64,000 nucleotides of DNA from Haloechinothrix halophila YIM 93223 (GTDB lineage Bacteria > Actinomycetota > Actinomycetes > Mycobacteriales > Pseudonocardiaceae). Location of the stretch: the NCBI RefSeq assembly GCF_000504245.1, contig NZ_KI632509.1, positions 4,367,502 to 4,431,501 on the forward strand, in the 5' to 3' direction. This document shows positions 1-8,511 of this stretch, piece by piece (the first letter of the stretch is position 1; every line of letters starts with the position of its first letter). The position numbers were made by a program, and so were the translations under genes. Below the pieces are notes generated by a model, which worked only from the letters and a program-made list of their open reading frames with translations, ran no database searches and was not told where the DNA came from.

Positions 1-265
1 TCTCGACAAGCTCGAGTCCGATGAGGACGAGCGGTTGCGTGAGATCAACGCGGCCTACCGGGAGAAGTTCGGCTTCCCGCTGGTGATCTGTGTTCGCGGC
101 AGCACCAAGGAAGCGGTACTGGCCACGGCGGAGTCCCGCGTGCTCAACTCCCCAGCGCAGGAGATGGCGACCGCGCTGGTCGAGATCGCCAAGATCGCCA
201 ACCAACGGCTCGCCGAGTTGGTCGACGACCCGTCGTTCAAGGCCGAGAAACCGGTCTCGGCATGA
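1..265 (+). CDS. uraD: OHCU decarboxylase, C-terminal part (5' end outside window)
   Basis: The reading frame is open from base 2 and ends in TGA at 265, giving the last 87 residues. The segment REKFGFPLVICVRG is the conserved core of 2-oxo-4-hydroxy-4-carboxy-5-ureidoimidazoline decarboxylases, and the final helix (IANQRLAELV) is also typical. The enzyme converts OHCU to S-allantoin in urate breakdown. The deaminase and NCS1 permease that follow fit a purine catabolism locus. The N-terminal half is missing, so full length and start cannot be judged. Confidence 0.85.
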   Translation, partial: LDKLESDEDERLREINAAYREKFGFPLVICVRGSTKEAVLATAESRVLNSPAQEMATALVEIAKIANQRLAELVDDPSFKAEKPVSA

Positions 266-343
266 CATCGGTGGTCAGCTGCCGCGGGTGCGACCGCCTG
301 CCGGCAGCTGACCACCCCCTGACGAGTAGGAAAGTGACACCCC

Positions 344-835
344 ATGACACAGACAACTCCCCGCGACGCCGCCGAGACGTCCTGGCTCAGCTTCGCCGTG
401 CGCCTGGCACGCGAGAACGTCGCCGCGGGCGGTGGGCCGTTCGGCGCGCTCATCGTGCGCGACGGACAGCTGGTAGCGACCGGCACCAACCGCGTCACCC
501 TCGACAGCGACCCGACGGCACACGCCGAGGTGGTCGCCATCAGGGAGGCCTGCCGCAAGCTGGCCACCTTCGACCTGACCGGCTGCGAGCTGGTCAGCTC
601 CTGCGAGCCGTGCCCGCTGTGCGTGTCGGCGGCATTGTGGGCGCGGGTGGACCGGGTCAGCTACACCGCCGACCGCTACGACGCGGCCAAGGCTGGCTTC
701 GACGACCTGGCGTTCTACGACCTGTTCGAGACACCGCGGGCGGAGTGGAGCGTGCCGGTGCTGGCCATCGAGACCGAGGACCACACCGCACCGTTCGACG
801 CCTGGCTGGCCAAGGATGACCGGGTCGCGTACTGA
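344..835 (+). CDS. Nucleoside/guanine deaminase (CDA superfamily, zinc)
   Basis: This 163-residue protein carries both zinc signatures of the cytidine/deoxycytidylate deaminase fold: H60-A-E62 (zinc ligand plus proton shuttle) and P89-C90-x-x-C93. Length and the GGGPFGALIV segment resemble bacterial guanine deaminases and tRNA adenosine deaminase relatives. It probably deaminates a free purine or pyrimidine base in the cytosol; guanine is the likely substrate given uraD upstream and a purine-type permease downstream. The start ATG at 344 comes after a GAGTAGGAAAG stretch. The exact substrate cannot be read from sequence, so no symbol is given. Confidence 0.85.
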   Translation: MTQTTPRDAAETSWLSFAVRLARENVAAGGGPFGALIVRDGQLVATGTNRVTLDSDPTAHAEVVAIREACRKLATFDLTGCELVSSCEPCPLCVSAALWARVDRVSYTADRYDAAKAGFDDLAFYDLFETPRAEWSVPVLAIETEDHTAPFDAWLAKDDRVAY

Positions 836-902
836 CGCACCGCGTCTGGGGCGCACCTGTCGGCAGGTGCGCCCCAGACGAGCGGCGGTCGGGTCAGCCG
901 GA

Positions 903-2426
903 TCAGTGGGCGTCGGCGTGCACCGCTGGCGCGCGGCGACCCATGAACACGAAGTGGAGCAGGGCGCCGATGGCCGCACCGATCAGCCAGGCGAAGCCGG
1001 TCATGTCCTCGAGCGCGGGCACCCACACCGTGGCGATCGAGAACACCGACGCGATGCCGAACGCGGCGAGCGCCTTGAGGTTCCAGCCCTTGGTGTAGTA
1101 GTAGGTGCCGTCCGGCTTGGCCGAGAACAGCTCCTGCACGCGGAGGCGCTGCTTACGGAGCAGGTAGTAGTCGATCACCATGATCCCGTAGAGCGGCGCG
1201 AGCACGGCGCCGAGCGTGTCGACGAACTTCGCGATACCCATGTTGCTGATGACGGCGACCCACAGCGCCCCGATGCCGAAGGCGATCACCGCGGTGATGA
1301 CACCGCCAACCCGGAAGCTGATCTTGGACGGCATCAGGTTCGCCAGGTCGTAGGCGGGCGGGATGAAGTTCGCGACCAGGTTGATGCCGACCGTGGCGGC
1401 GAAGAATGTCAGCGCGGCGATGACGGTGAGCCAGACGTTGTCCACCCGCTCCACGATGTCGGCAGGGTTGGTCAGCGCCTCGCCATAGAGCACTCCGGTA
1501 CCCGCCGTGATGACCAGCGCGAGGAAGGAGAACACCGCGAGGCTGACCGGCAGGCCGAGCAGGTTGCCGCGCCGCATCCCGCGCTCGGTCGTGACGAAGC
1601 GCGAGAAGTCGCCGTAGTTGATGATCACGGCGGCGAAGTAGGCGACCATCGTGCCGACCACCGCGACGAACGCGCTGATCCCGCCGGTGCCACCACCGCC
1701 GGCGAAGACGTCGCCGAGCCCGGCGAGCAGTCCGCTGCCCGCCTTGATCCAGATGGCGATCATCAGCGCGATCATCACGACGTAGACCATCGGCGCTGCC
1801 CAGTTCAGGTAGCGCTTGATCCACTCGATGCCGCGCAGGAACAGCGAGACCTGGAACACCGCGACGATCAGGTAGGACAACCAGCCGATGGCGGACATGC
1901 CGAGTACCGTCGCGCCGCCCGAGTAGCCGGTGACCGCGGTGATGAGCAACGCGATCGCGGTTGAGGCGAAGTAAGTCTGCACGCCGTACCAGAAGATCGC
2001 GACGATACCTCGGATCAGCGCGGGGAACTGCGCTCCTCGTACACCCATGCTGGCGCGTGCCATCACCGGGTACGGAATGCCGTACTTCACGCTGGGCTTG
2101 CCGGTCAGGTTGACGAGGAACATGACGATGACCCCGGCGAGCACAATGCCCGCCATCACCCACCAGCCGTTCAGGCCGGAGGTGATGAACAACGTGGCTG
2201 CCAGGGTGTAGCCGAACAGGCTCTGGATGTCGTTCGACCAGACGTTGAAGATCTCGAACGCTCCCCACTTCCGCTCGCGGTGCGGCAGCGGGGCGAGGTC
2301 GTCGTTGTAGAGGGTTGGATCCTTCTCGACAATGGCGAGAGGGTCATGGCCTGGGGTGGACGGTGGCTGGCCGGTGAACGAGTTCGCGTCGTGCGATGGG
2401 TTCCCGGTGATCTGATGACTGCTCAC
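903..2426 (-). CDS. NCS1 family nucleobase (purine/cytosine/allantoin) permease
   Basis: The 507-residue product has a cytosolic N-terminal stretch of about 45 residues followed by about twelve hydrophobic segments. Its spacing and motifs (FEIFNVWSNDIQSLFGYTLA near the first segment; an IPYPVMARASMGVRG stretch) are those of NCS1 cation-coupled nucleobase and allantoin transporters. It is convergent with the deaminase gene and divergent from the XRE-cupin regulator at 2677, so the regulator probably controls it. Possible substrates are cytosine, purine bases, hydantoin or allantoin; the neighbouring purine genes favour a purine or allantoin. Confidence 0.88.
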   Translation of the reverse strand: MSSHQITGNPSHDANSFTGQPPSTPGHDPLAIVEKDPTLYNDDLAPLPHRERKWGAFEIFNVWSNDIQSLFGYTLAATLFITSGLNGWWVMAGIVLAGVIVMFLVNLTGKPSVKYGIPYPVMARASMGVRGAQFPALIRGIVAIFWYGVQTYFASTAIALLITAVTGYSGGATVLGMSAIGWLSYLIVAVFQVSLFLRGIEWIKRYLNWAAPMVYVVMIALMIAIWIKAGSGLLAGLGDVFAGGGGTGGISAFVAVVGTMVAYFAAVIINYGDFSRFVTTERGMRRGNLLGLPVSLAVFSFLALVITAGTGVLYGEALTNPADIVERVDNVWLTVIAALTFFAATVGINLVANFIPPAYDLANLMPSKISFRVGGVITAVIAFGIGALWVAVISNMGIAKFVDTLGAVLAPLYGIMVIDYYLLRKQRLRVQELFSAKPDGTYYYTKGWNLKALAAFGIASVFSIATVWVPALEDMTGFAWLIGAAIGALLHFVFMGRRAPAVHADAH

Positions 2427-2609
2427 GGGTGGCTCCCTGACTGGAATGAGTGCACTCTGCCGACATCACTACCTCGGGTGAAGGTGCATGACGCTCCCGA
2501 GTGCTTCCGCTTCGCGGAATGTGCCTTCCGTTAATCGGATTACACCACCATGGTGTGACGTACGTCAATGTTCGCAGGCCATGTGCGTGAAGTGATAACT
2601 GAACAGCGC

Positions 2610-2627
2610 GTGAAGGGTCACCTTCAC
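2610..2627. promoter_or_regulatory. Inverted repeat, candidate operator of the XRE-cupin regulator
   Basis: GTGAAGG-GTCA-CCTTCAC is a perfect 7-bp inverted repeat in the 250-bp divergent region between the NCS1 permease and the regulator. Two further GTGAAG half sites lie at 2478 and 2587 on the same strand. Position about 50 bp before the regulator start fits autoregulation. A separate 10-bp palindrome, CACCATGGTG, is at 2546-2555. Binding is inferred, not shown. Confidence 0.5.
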
Positions 2628-2676
2628 ATAACGACCGGACGGCGCCGGGTGACGACCTTCTAGACTCCGCAGTGCC

Positions 2677-3330
2677 ATGGCAGAGCCGCAGCAGGACGAT
2701 CCCGCCGCACCAACCGACGACACCGAGCTGGGTGCCCGCATCCGCACGCTCCGCGTCGAGCGGGGCAGATCGTTGCGTGCGCTCGCCGAGGAGCTGGGGA
2801 TCAGCCCGAGCGCGCTGTCGCAGATCGAACGCGGCAAGATGCGGCCTTCGGTGACCCGGCTGATCCAGATCATGTCGCTGCTCGATGCGCCACTCGCCGC
2901 GGCCTTCGGCAACGGCACACAGGCACAGGGCGACGGCCAACAGGCGGGGCCGGAGGCGGCTGACAGGCACCGGACATGGTCATCGACCATGGGCGACGAG
3001 GTCGTGGTGACACGCTCCGGCGACGTCGCGACGCTGATGCTGGGCCAGGGCGTGCGGTACCGGCGGCTGAGCCCAGTGCCCATTACCGGGCTGGAGATTT
3101 ACGAGTCCACCTACCCACCAGGATCCAGCTCAACTCACGACGACGAGTACCTGCGGCACGATGGCCACGAGCTGGGCAGCGTGCAGTCAGGGACGCTGAC
3201 CGTCGACATCGGCTTCGACCGGTACGAGCTGGGGCCGGGCGATGCGATCACGTTCCCGTCAACGACGCCGCATCGCATCAGCAACCACACCGCCGTGCCC
3301 GCCGTCGCGGTCTGGGTCAACCTGCGCTGA
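2677..3330 (+). CDS. XRE family transcriptional regulator with C-terminal cupin
   Basis: The protein has 217 residues. Residues about 19-75 form a Cro/C1-type helix-turn-helix (SLRALAEELGISPSALSQIE). Residues about 137-210 form a small cupin barrel (YELGPGDAITFPSTTPHRIS) that usually senses a small ligand. This two-domain layout is shared with PuuR-type and other catabolic regulators. It is divergent from the NCS1 permease, so it is probably a local regulator of nucleobase uptake and of itself. The ligand is unknown. The ATG at 2677 has only a weak upstream purine stretch; an in-frame upstream start was not seen. Confidence 0.88.
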   Translation: MAEPQQDDPAAPTDDTELGARIRTLRVERGRSLRALAEELGISPSALSQIERGKMRPSVTRLIQIMSLLDAPLAAAFGNGTQAQGDGQQAGPEAADRHRTWSSTMGDEVVVTRSGDVATLMLGQGVRYRRLSPVPITGLEIYESTYPPGSSSTHDDEYLRHDGHELGSVQSGTLTVDIGFDRYELGPGDAITFPSTTPHRISNHTAVPAVAVWVNLR

Positions 3331-3362
3331 CGTCACGCGGGTGTCAGGGTGCCAGATACACG

Positions 3363-3405
3363 CCGACGCCGGCGTGCCGTGTCGGCAAGGGCACGCCGGC
3401 GTCGG
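3363..3405. terminator. Bidirectional hairpin terminator
   Basis: A 15-bp perfect stem (CCGACGCCGGCGTGC at 3363-3377 with its complement at 3391-3405) and a 13-nt loop lie between the convergent regulator and glycine betaine-binding protein genes. There is no strong T run, as is common in high-GC actinobacteria. Confidence 0.7.
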
Positions 3406-3423
3406 TGCGGGTGTATCCGAGTG

Positions 3424-4362
3424 TTACAGCTCGCCTGCCTTGAGCTGGTCGATGTAGTCCGCGTTGTCCTCCAACCACGTGTCGACCGACTGCTCGTTCT
3501 TCTCGCCGTCGTTCTGGTTGAACATGATCTCTTCCAGCGAGCTCAACTGCTCGTCGGTCATCTTGAAGTTGCCGATCCACTCCGCGGCTTCCGGGAACTC
3601 CTCGCCGAACCCGTCCTTGCCGAGCGCGTGGATCTCCTCCGGGTCACCCAGCGCGTTCTTCGGGTCCTCGAGGTCGCGGATCGGGAACGCCGAGTAGGCC
3701 CAGTGCGGCCGCCACAACGTGACCACGATGTTCTCGCCCTTGTCGATCGCGGACTTCAGCTCCGCCAGCATCGCCGGCGTCGACGAGGTCACCAGCTTCA
3801 TGTTGTCCAGCCCGTACTCCGGGATCACCTGGTCCTTGGTGATCCGGGTCAGGCCGGCGCCCGGCTCGATACCGATGATCTGGCCGTCGAACTCGTCCGC
3901 GTTGTCCTTCAGCTCCTCGAGCGACTGGATCGGCGCGTCCTCGTTCACCGCGATCGTCAGCGGCGCGTCATCGAACCACGTGGCCAGGTCCTCCATGTCC
4001 TCGCCGAACCGCTGCCAGTAGTCCTTGTGCGTCTCCGGCAGCCACGCGTCGAAGGTCACGTCGAACTGGCCTTGTGCGACACCGGCGTAAATCGGGCCTG
4101 GATCGGCGGTCTCGTAGCTGACCTCGGCACCGGCCTCTTCGAAGATGTGCCCCCACAGGTAGGAGGCGGCGATGCCTTCCTCCCAGCCGCTGAACACGCC
4201 GATGGTGATCTCTTCACCGGCCAGCGGTTGCTGCTCGCCGTTGCCCCCATCACCGCCTGCGGTGCCGTCACCACCGTCGTCACCACAGGACGCGAGCACC
4301 AGCGACGCGGCCGCGAGGCCAGCGATCATCTGGACCGCACGTGTCGTTCTCTTGATCTTCAT
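3424..4362 (-). CDS. Glycine betaine/proline ABC transporter substrate-binding lipoprotein
   Basis: The protein has 312 residues. It starts with a basic n-region, a hydrophobic stretch and a lipobox LASC with the lipidated cysteine at residue 26, so it is anchored on the outer face of the membrane. The rest is an OpuAC/ProX-type domain (FSGWEEGIAASYLWGHIFEE near the N-terminus). It captures a quaternary amine such as glycine betaine and delivers it to the permease and ATPase encoded just upstream. An AGGAGGAGAC ribosome site precedes the ATG at 4362. It is the last gene of a three-gene operon. Confidence 0.92.
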   Translation of the reverse strand: MKIKRTTRAVQMIAGLAAASLVLASCGDDGGDGTAGGDGGNGEQQPLAGEEITIGVFSGWEEGIAASYLWGHIFEEAGAEVSYETADPGPIYAGVAQGQFDVTFDAWLPETHKDYWQRFGEDMEDLATWFDDAPLTIAVNEDAPIQSLEELKDNADEFDGQIIGIEPGAGLTRITKDQVIPEYGLDNMKLVTSSTPAMLAELKSAIDKGENIVVTLWRPHWAYSAFPIRDLEDPKNALGDPEEIHALGKDGFGEEFPEAAEWIGNFKMTDEQLSSLEEIMFNQNDGEKNEQSVDTWLEDNADYIDQLKAGEL

Positions 4363-4425
4363 GTCTCCTCCTTAGTAGTCCTCATTCGGGCAGATGGACC
4401 ACGTTGGACTTGGGCATTCAACACT

Positions 4426-5325
4426 TCACTTCGCCTTCGCGAGACGACCCTTCAACTTGGCAAGACGACCTGACGTGCCCGACCGTGTCCCGAGTGCCGC
4501 GGTCACCCTATCCAGGTAGATCGCGAGGATCACGACGGACAGACCCGCCTCCGCCCCAGGGCCGATCTCCACGCGAGAAAGCGCGGAGAGTACTTCTTGC
4601 CCCAACCCGGGGGCACCGACGAATCCGGCGAGGACGACCATCGACAGCGCCAGCATGATGACCTGGTTGACGCCTGCCATGATCGTCGGCCGGGCGAGCG
4701 GAATCTGAATCTGTCGCAGGATCTCGCCAGGCGAGCTGCCGAAGGCGTGCCCTGCCTCGACAACCTCCTGGTCGACCTGCCGGATGCCGAGCTCGGTAAG
4801 CCGGACGCCGGGCGGCATCGCGAACACGATCGTGGCGATGAGGCCGGGTACGACGCCGACGCCGAAGAAAAAGATCGCCGGGATCAGATAGACCAGCGGC
4901 GGCATGGTCTGCATGAAGTCGAGCACCGGCCGGACAGCGTTGCTGACGACGTCCGACCGTGCTGCGGCGATGCCGACCGGGATGGCGAGCACTGTCGCGA
5001 TGACCACCGAGCCCACGATCAGCGCCAACGTCTCCATGGCGGGTTCCCACAGGTTGAGCAGGGAGATCAGGAACAGGGCGGCGGTGCCGCCGATGCCGAA
5101 CTTCCAGCCGCGCGCGAGTAACCCGAGCACGCCGAGGATCAGGATCATCACGACGTCTGGAGGCCAGGTGAACAGGTCCGCCAACGCCTCATAGGCCCCG
5201 AGCAACACATTGGTCAGGAACTCGAAGAACGCGGGAAAGGTCTCCGTCAGCCAATCGACGAACTGCGCAACCCAACGGCCGAGCGGGAGACGCCACTGCT
5301 CTATGTCCTGGAGCAACTCACCCAT
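4426..5325 (-). CDS. Glycine betaine/proline ABC transporter permease
   Basis: From the ATG at 5325 the product has 299 residues with an N-terminal amphipathic region and about six to seven membrane segments. The binding-protein-dependent transport loop (EAGHAFGSSPGEILRQIQIP) contacts the ATPase. It forms the channel of an osmoprotectant importer. The start at 5325 was chosen over an upstream in-frame ATG because it overlaps the ATPase stop in an ATGGGTGA junction, a usual sign of translational coupling. A 63-bp gap separates it from the binding-protein gene. Confidence 0.92.
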   Translation of the reverse strand: MGELLQDIEQWRLPLGRWVAQFVDWLTETFPAFFEFLTNVLLGAYEALADLFTWPPDVVMILILGVLGLLARGWKFGIGGTAALFLISLLNLWEPAMETLALIVGSVVIATVLAIPVGIAAARSDVVSNAVRPVLDFMQTMPPLVYLIPAIFFFGVGVVPGLIATIVFAMPPGVRLTELGIRQVDQEVVEAGHAFGSSPGEILRQIQIPLARPTIMAGVNQVIMLALSMVVLAGFVGAPGLGQEVLSALSRVEIGPGAEAGLSVVILAIYLDRVTAALGTRSGTSGRLAKLKGRLAKAK

Positions 5326-6388
5326 GGCTGGCCTCCTGCTCCCGGTCCTGTCCCGCATCAGCACTGACCATCGCGTGCAACAGGTGCTGCTCCCGGATGA
5401 CGCCGAGCGTCTGGTTGTCGCCGTCGACGACGGCCAGCGGCAGCGGCCTGCGGTCGGTCATGGCGAAGACATCGGCCAGCAGCGTGTCCGCGGCGACCGT
5501 GTCGTACCCGCCGTGCGAGTCGTCGGTCGATGCCGCTGGGCTCGACACTGGCTCCATCACGGAAGCCGCTGTGAGCACCCGCGTCCGGTCGACGTCCTTG
5601 ACGAACTCCGCGACGTAGTCGTTAGCCGGTTCGCGCAGGATCTCCTCCGACGTTCCGATTTGTACGATCCTACCTGCCCGCATCATCGCGATTCGGTCAC
5701 CGAGCCGCATCGCCTCATTGAGATCATGCGTGATGAACACGATCGTCTTGTCCAACCGCTTCTGCAAATCGATGAGCTGATCCTGCATCTCCCGCCGGAT
5801 CAACGGGTCCAGCGCGGAAAACGCCTCATCCATCAGCATGATGTCGGTTTCCGCCGCCAACGCCCGCGCGAGACCGACGCGCTGCTTCATACCACCGGAA
5901 AGCTGCCCCGGAAGCTTGTCCTCCCAGCCGGACAGGCCGACCAGGTTCAGTGCGTCCCTGCCCTTCTTGTCGCGAGCCTCCTTGTCGAACCCGCGAATCT
6001 TCAACGCGTATGCCGCGTTTTCCAGCACCGTGCGGTGTGGCAGCAGCGCGAAGTGCTGGAACACCATGCTCATTTCCTCGGAGCGCAGCTGACGCAACGA
6101 CTTGGCGTCCAACTCGGCCACGTCCCTGCCACCGACGTGGACATGCCCCGCCGATGGGGTGAGCAACCCGTTGAGCATGCGGATCAGCGTCGACTTCCCT
6201 GAGCCGGACAAGCCCATGACGACGAAGATCTCGCCGGGCTGGACTTCGAAACCGACATCGATCACGGCGGGGGTGGCGCCCTGTGCGGCAACCTCCTCCG
6301 TACTCGCTCCGTCACGCAGTTGGCGCACCACATCATCGGGGCGCCTACCGAATACTTTGTAGAGCCCTTCGGCTCTGATAGCGGCCAC
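5318..6388 (-). CDS. Glycine betaine/proline ABC transporter ATP-binding protein
   Basis: The protein has 356 residues. Walker A GLSGSGKST is at 59-67, signature LSGGM at 163-167, Walker B IMLMDE at 183-188. The C-terminal part (about 270-345) resembles the CBS-containing tail that OpuAA/ProV ATPases use to sense ionic strength. The GTG at 6388 was chosen because GGGAGG lies about 7 bases upstream and the family N-terminus (IRAEGLYKVFG) follows directly. It is the first gene of the importer operon and its stop overlaps the permease start. Confidence 0.92.
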   Translation of the reverse strand: MAAIRAEGLYKVFGRRPDDVVRQLRDGASTEEVAAQGATPAVIDVGFEVQPGEIFVVMGLSGSGKSTLIRMLNGLLTPSAGHVHVGGRDVAELDAKSLRQLRSEEMSMVFQHFALLPHRTVLENAAYALKIRGFDKEARDKKGRDALNLVGLSGWEDKLPGQLSGGMKQRVGLARALAAETDIMLMDEAFSALDPLIRREMQDQLIDLQKRLDKTIVFITHDLNEAMRLGDRIAMMRAGRIVQIGTSEEILREPANDYVAEFVKDVDRTRVLTAASVMEPVSSPAASTDDSHGGYDTVAADTLLADVFAMTDRRPLPLAVVDGDNQTLGVIREQHLLHAMVSADAGQDREQEASHG

Positions 6389-6645
6389 GAACACCTCCCG
6401 GGCCGGTAGGTTAGACGGACCGGATGGATCATGCCAGTTCCGGCTATCGTGGTTCTCTTTGACCGTACAACGGCATATCAGAGGTTTCGAGCTCACAGGC
6501 CCCACAGGCGCTCCGAGTCGGTGAACCGCAACCGCATCGCAATACGCGCGTCGCCGGCATTGGCACACGACCGCTCGGTGGACGACGCACCCTCCCCCAT
6601 TCGCCAGCCCCGTTGTCGACACGCCGCACCGGCGTGCACTAGAGT

Positions 6646-6687
6646 TTGGGCAGTCGACCAAGTCGGTCGTACAAGTCGATTGCCCAA
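6646..6687. promoter_or_regulatory. Long inverted repeat, likely TetR operator
   Basis: TTGGGCAGTCGAC at 6646-6658 pairs with GTCGATTGCCCAA at 6675-6687 with one mismatch. The right arm runs into the AAGGAG ribosome site of the TetR gene at 6696, so binding would block expression of the regulator and the downstream monooxygenase. The rest of the 307-bp divergent region 6389-6695 holds no gene that I can support and presumably carries both promoters. Confidence 0.6.
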
Positions 6688-6695
6688 GGAGAGTC

Positions 6696-7268
6696 ATGGT
6701 CACCACGGCGGAGCGGGGCAAGCAGGTGCGGCAGCGACTGCTTACCGCGGCGATCGAGCTGATTCCGGAGCGTGGCTGGCATGCCGTCAGCACCCGCCAG
6801 CTCGCCGAGCGGGCGGGCGTCGCACCAGGGCTGGTGCACTATCACTTCGACTCGCTGTCCGCGCTGCTGCGCGCGGCGGCCGTCGCCGCGATGCGGCAGA
6901 CGGTGACCGAGGCCGAGGACGTCCTCAGCGAGGTGACCGACGCGGCGACCGGGCTCGACGCACTGCTGCGCGCGCTGGACGACTACACCGGAACCGATCC
7001 GACGTCACTGCTGTTCATCGAGACGTACCTCGCCGCGACCCGCGACGAGGCGTTGCGCGCCGACCTCGCCGACGTGCTTGACGGCTTCCGTGCGCGCCTC
7101 AGCCGCTGGCTCGACGGCGTCGGAACACCCGATCCGGCGAGCACGGCGGCCGTGCTCGCCGCGAGCATCGACGGCTTACTACTGCACCGGGCGTTGCACC
7201 CGGACCTGACCGCACGTGTGGCGTCGCCTGTGCTGCTGCGCGTGCTCACCGACAGAGAGGGGAACTGA
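6696..7268 (+). CDS. TetR family transcriptional regulator
   Basis: The product is 190 residues. The N-terminal DNA-binding domain includes TRQLAERAGVAPGLVHYHF at about 34-52, the classic TetR helix-turn-helix. The C-terminal helical part is a ligand-binding domain with no obvious identity. AAGGAG precedes the ATG. The FAD monooxygenase begins one base after its stop, so the two form an operon that the regulator probably represses through the inverted repeat at its own promoter. Confidence 0.92.
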   Translation: MVTTAERGKQVRQRLLTAAIELIPERGWHAVSTRQLAERAGVAPGLVHYHFDSLSALLRAAAVAAMRQTVTEAEDVLSEVTDAATGLDALLRALDDYTGTDPTSLLFIETYLAATRDEALRADLADVLDGFRARLSRWLDGVGTPDPASTAAVLAASIDGLLLHRALHPDLTARVASPVLLRVLTDREGN

Positions 7269-7269
7269 C

Positions 7270-8466
7270 ATGCGAGTGGTGATCTGCGGCGCCGGCATCG
7301 CCGGGCTGACCCTGGGGAACCTGCTGAGCGAGCGCGACTGGGAGGTCACGATCGTCGACCACGCGCCAGCGCCACGCACCGCGGGCTACATGGTGGACTT
7401 CTTCGGGCTCGGTTATGACGCGGCCGAGCGAATGGGTCTGCTACCCAGGCTGACCGAGTTGGGCTACGACGTGCCATGGGCGGATTTCGTCGACGACAGC
7501 GGACGCGGACGAGCACGGCTGAGCTACGACCGGTTCGCCCGCGCCGTCAACGGCAAGCTGCTGTCGATCATGCGACCGGACCTGGAACTGGCGCTGCGGG
7601 AACGGCTCCCCGGCCAGCTGGAGATGCGCTACGGAACCACGGTGTCCGCGATCGACGAGCGCGACGACATCGTGCGAGCCCAGCTGTCCGACGGCAGCGA
7701 GATCGAGGCCGACCTGCTGGTGGGCGCCGATGGCATCCACTCAACGGTGCGCGGCTTGATGTTCGGCGACGAGCAGCGGTTCTTCCGCTACCTCGGGATG
7801 CAGACCGCCGCGTACACCTTCGACGCGCCCGAGGTGCGTGCCCGCCTCGGCGACGGCTTCGCGCTGACCGACACGGCCCAGCGGATGATGGGCTGCTACG
7901 GGCTGCGTGACGGCACGGTCGCGGTGTTCGCGACCCACTACCGAGACGAGCCCGCGCTGCCCGCCGACATTCCGGCATTCCTGCGCGAGGAGTACGGCTC
8001 GCTCGGCTGGATCGTGCCCACCGCGCTGGCGCGGATGCCCGAGGAGCACGAGATCTACTACGACCAGGTCGCACAGGTCGACGTGCCCCAATGGAGTACG
8101 GGACGAGTCACGCTGATCGGAGACGCCTGCCAGGCCGTGTCACTGCTGGCGGGCCAGGGCGCATCGCTGGCCATGGCCGGTGCGTACGTGCTGGCGTCAT
8201 GCCTGTCGGACGCGTCATCGGTGACCGGGGCGTTGCGGCGGTACGAGACGCACTGGCGGCCGGTCGTCGTGGACAAGCAGCGCGCGGGACGCCGGGGCGC
8301 CGAGTGGTTCCTGCCGCGGTCACGCGGCAGGGTGCTCGCGCGCAGGGCGATGCTGCGGCTGTCCGCGATTCCGGGCGTGGAGCGGATGCTCGGCGCGTCG
8401 GTCACCGGCAAGAACGCCGTACGGCTGGACGACATCAGCGCCGAACGGCTGACGACCACGGGCTGA
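7270..8466 (+). CDS. FAD-dependent monooxygenase (PHBH/TetX-like)
   Basis: This 398-residue flavoprotein has the FAD dinucleotide motif GAGIAG at 7-12, the DG motif (GADGIHSTVR) in the middle and the GD motif (LIGDACQAVSLLAGQG) towards the C-terminus, the three hallmarks of class A aromatic hydroxylases. It would hydroxylate an organic substrate with NAD(P)H and oxygen. Layout and size resemble TetX-type drug-modifying monooxygenases and polyketide tailoring enzymes. The start at 7270 is one base after the TetR stop, with AGAGAGGGGAAC as ribosome site. Substrate unknown; resistance or xenobiotic breakdown is plausible. Confidence 0.88.
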   Translation: MRVVICGAGIAGLTLGNLLSERDWEVTIVDHAPAPRTAGYMVDFFGLGYDAAERMGLLPRLTELGYDVPWADFVDDSGRGRARLSYDRFARAVNGKLLSIMRPDLELALRERLPGQLEMRYGTTVSAIDERDDIVRAQLSDGSEIEADLLVGADGIHSTVRGLMFGDEQRFFRYLGMQTAAYTFDAPEVRARLGDGFALTDTAQRMMGCYGLRDGTVAVFATHYRDEPALPADIPAFLREEYGSLGWIVPTALARMPEEHEIYYDQVAQVDVPQWSTGRVTLIGDACQAVSLLAGQGASLAMAGAYVLASCLSDASSVTGALRRYETHWRPVVVDKQRAGRRGAEWFLPRSRGRVLARRAMLRLSAIPGVERMLGASVTGKNAVRLDDISAERLTTTG

Positions 8467-8497
8467 GCGAGGCCCCTGCGATTGTCGGTGGTCGATG

Positions 8498-8511
8498 CGA
8501 ACATGTGTTCG
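8498..8511. promoter_or_regulatory. SOS (LexA) box overlapping the dinB start
   Basis: CGAACATGTGTTCG is a perfect palindrome. It matches the Gram-positive LexA consensus CGAAC-RNRY-GTTYC at all but the last base, and the mycobacterial TCGAAC-N4-GTTCGA core. Its last base is the first base of the chosen GTG start of DNA polymerase IV. This suggests LexA control and perhaps a leaderless or very short-leader transcript. Confidence 0.65.

Noticed and set aside
816-1964. Long open frame on the + strand opposite the NCS1 permease
   Set aside because: The translation is Arg/Asp/His-rich with no domain, whereas the minus strand encodes a clear membrane transporter; a high-GC antisense shadow.
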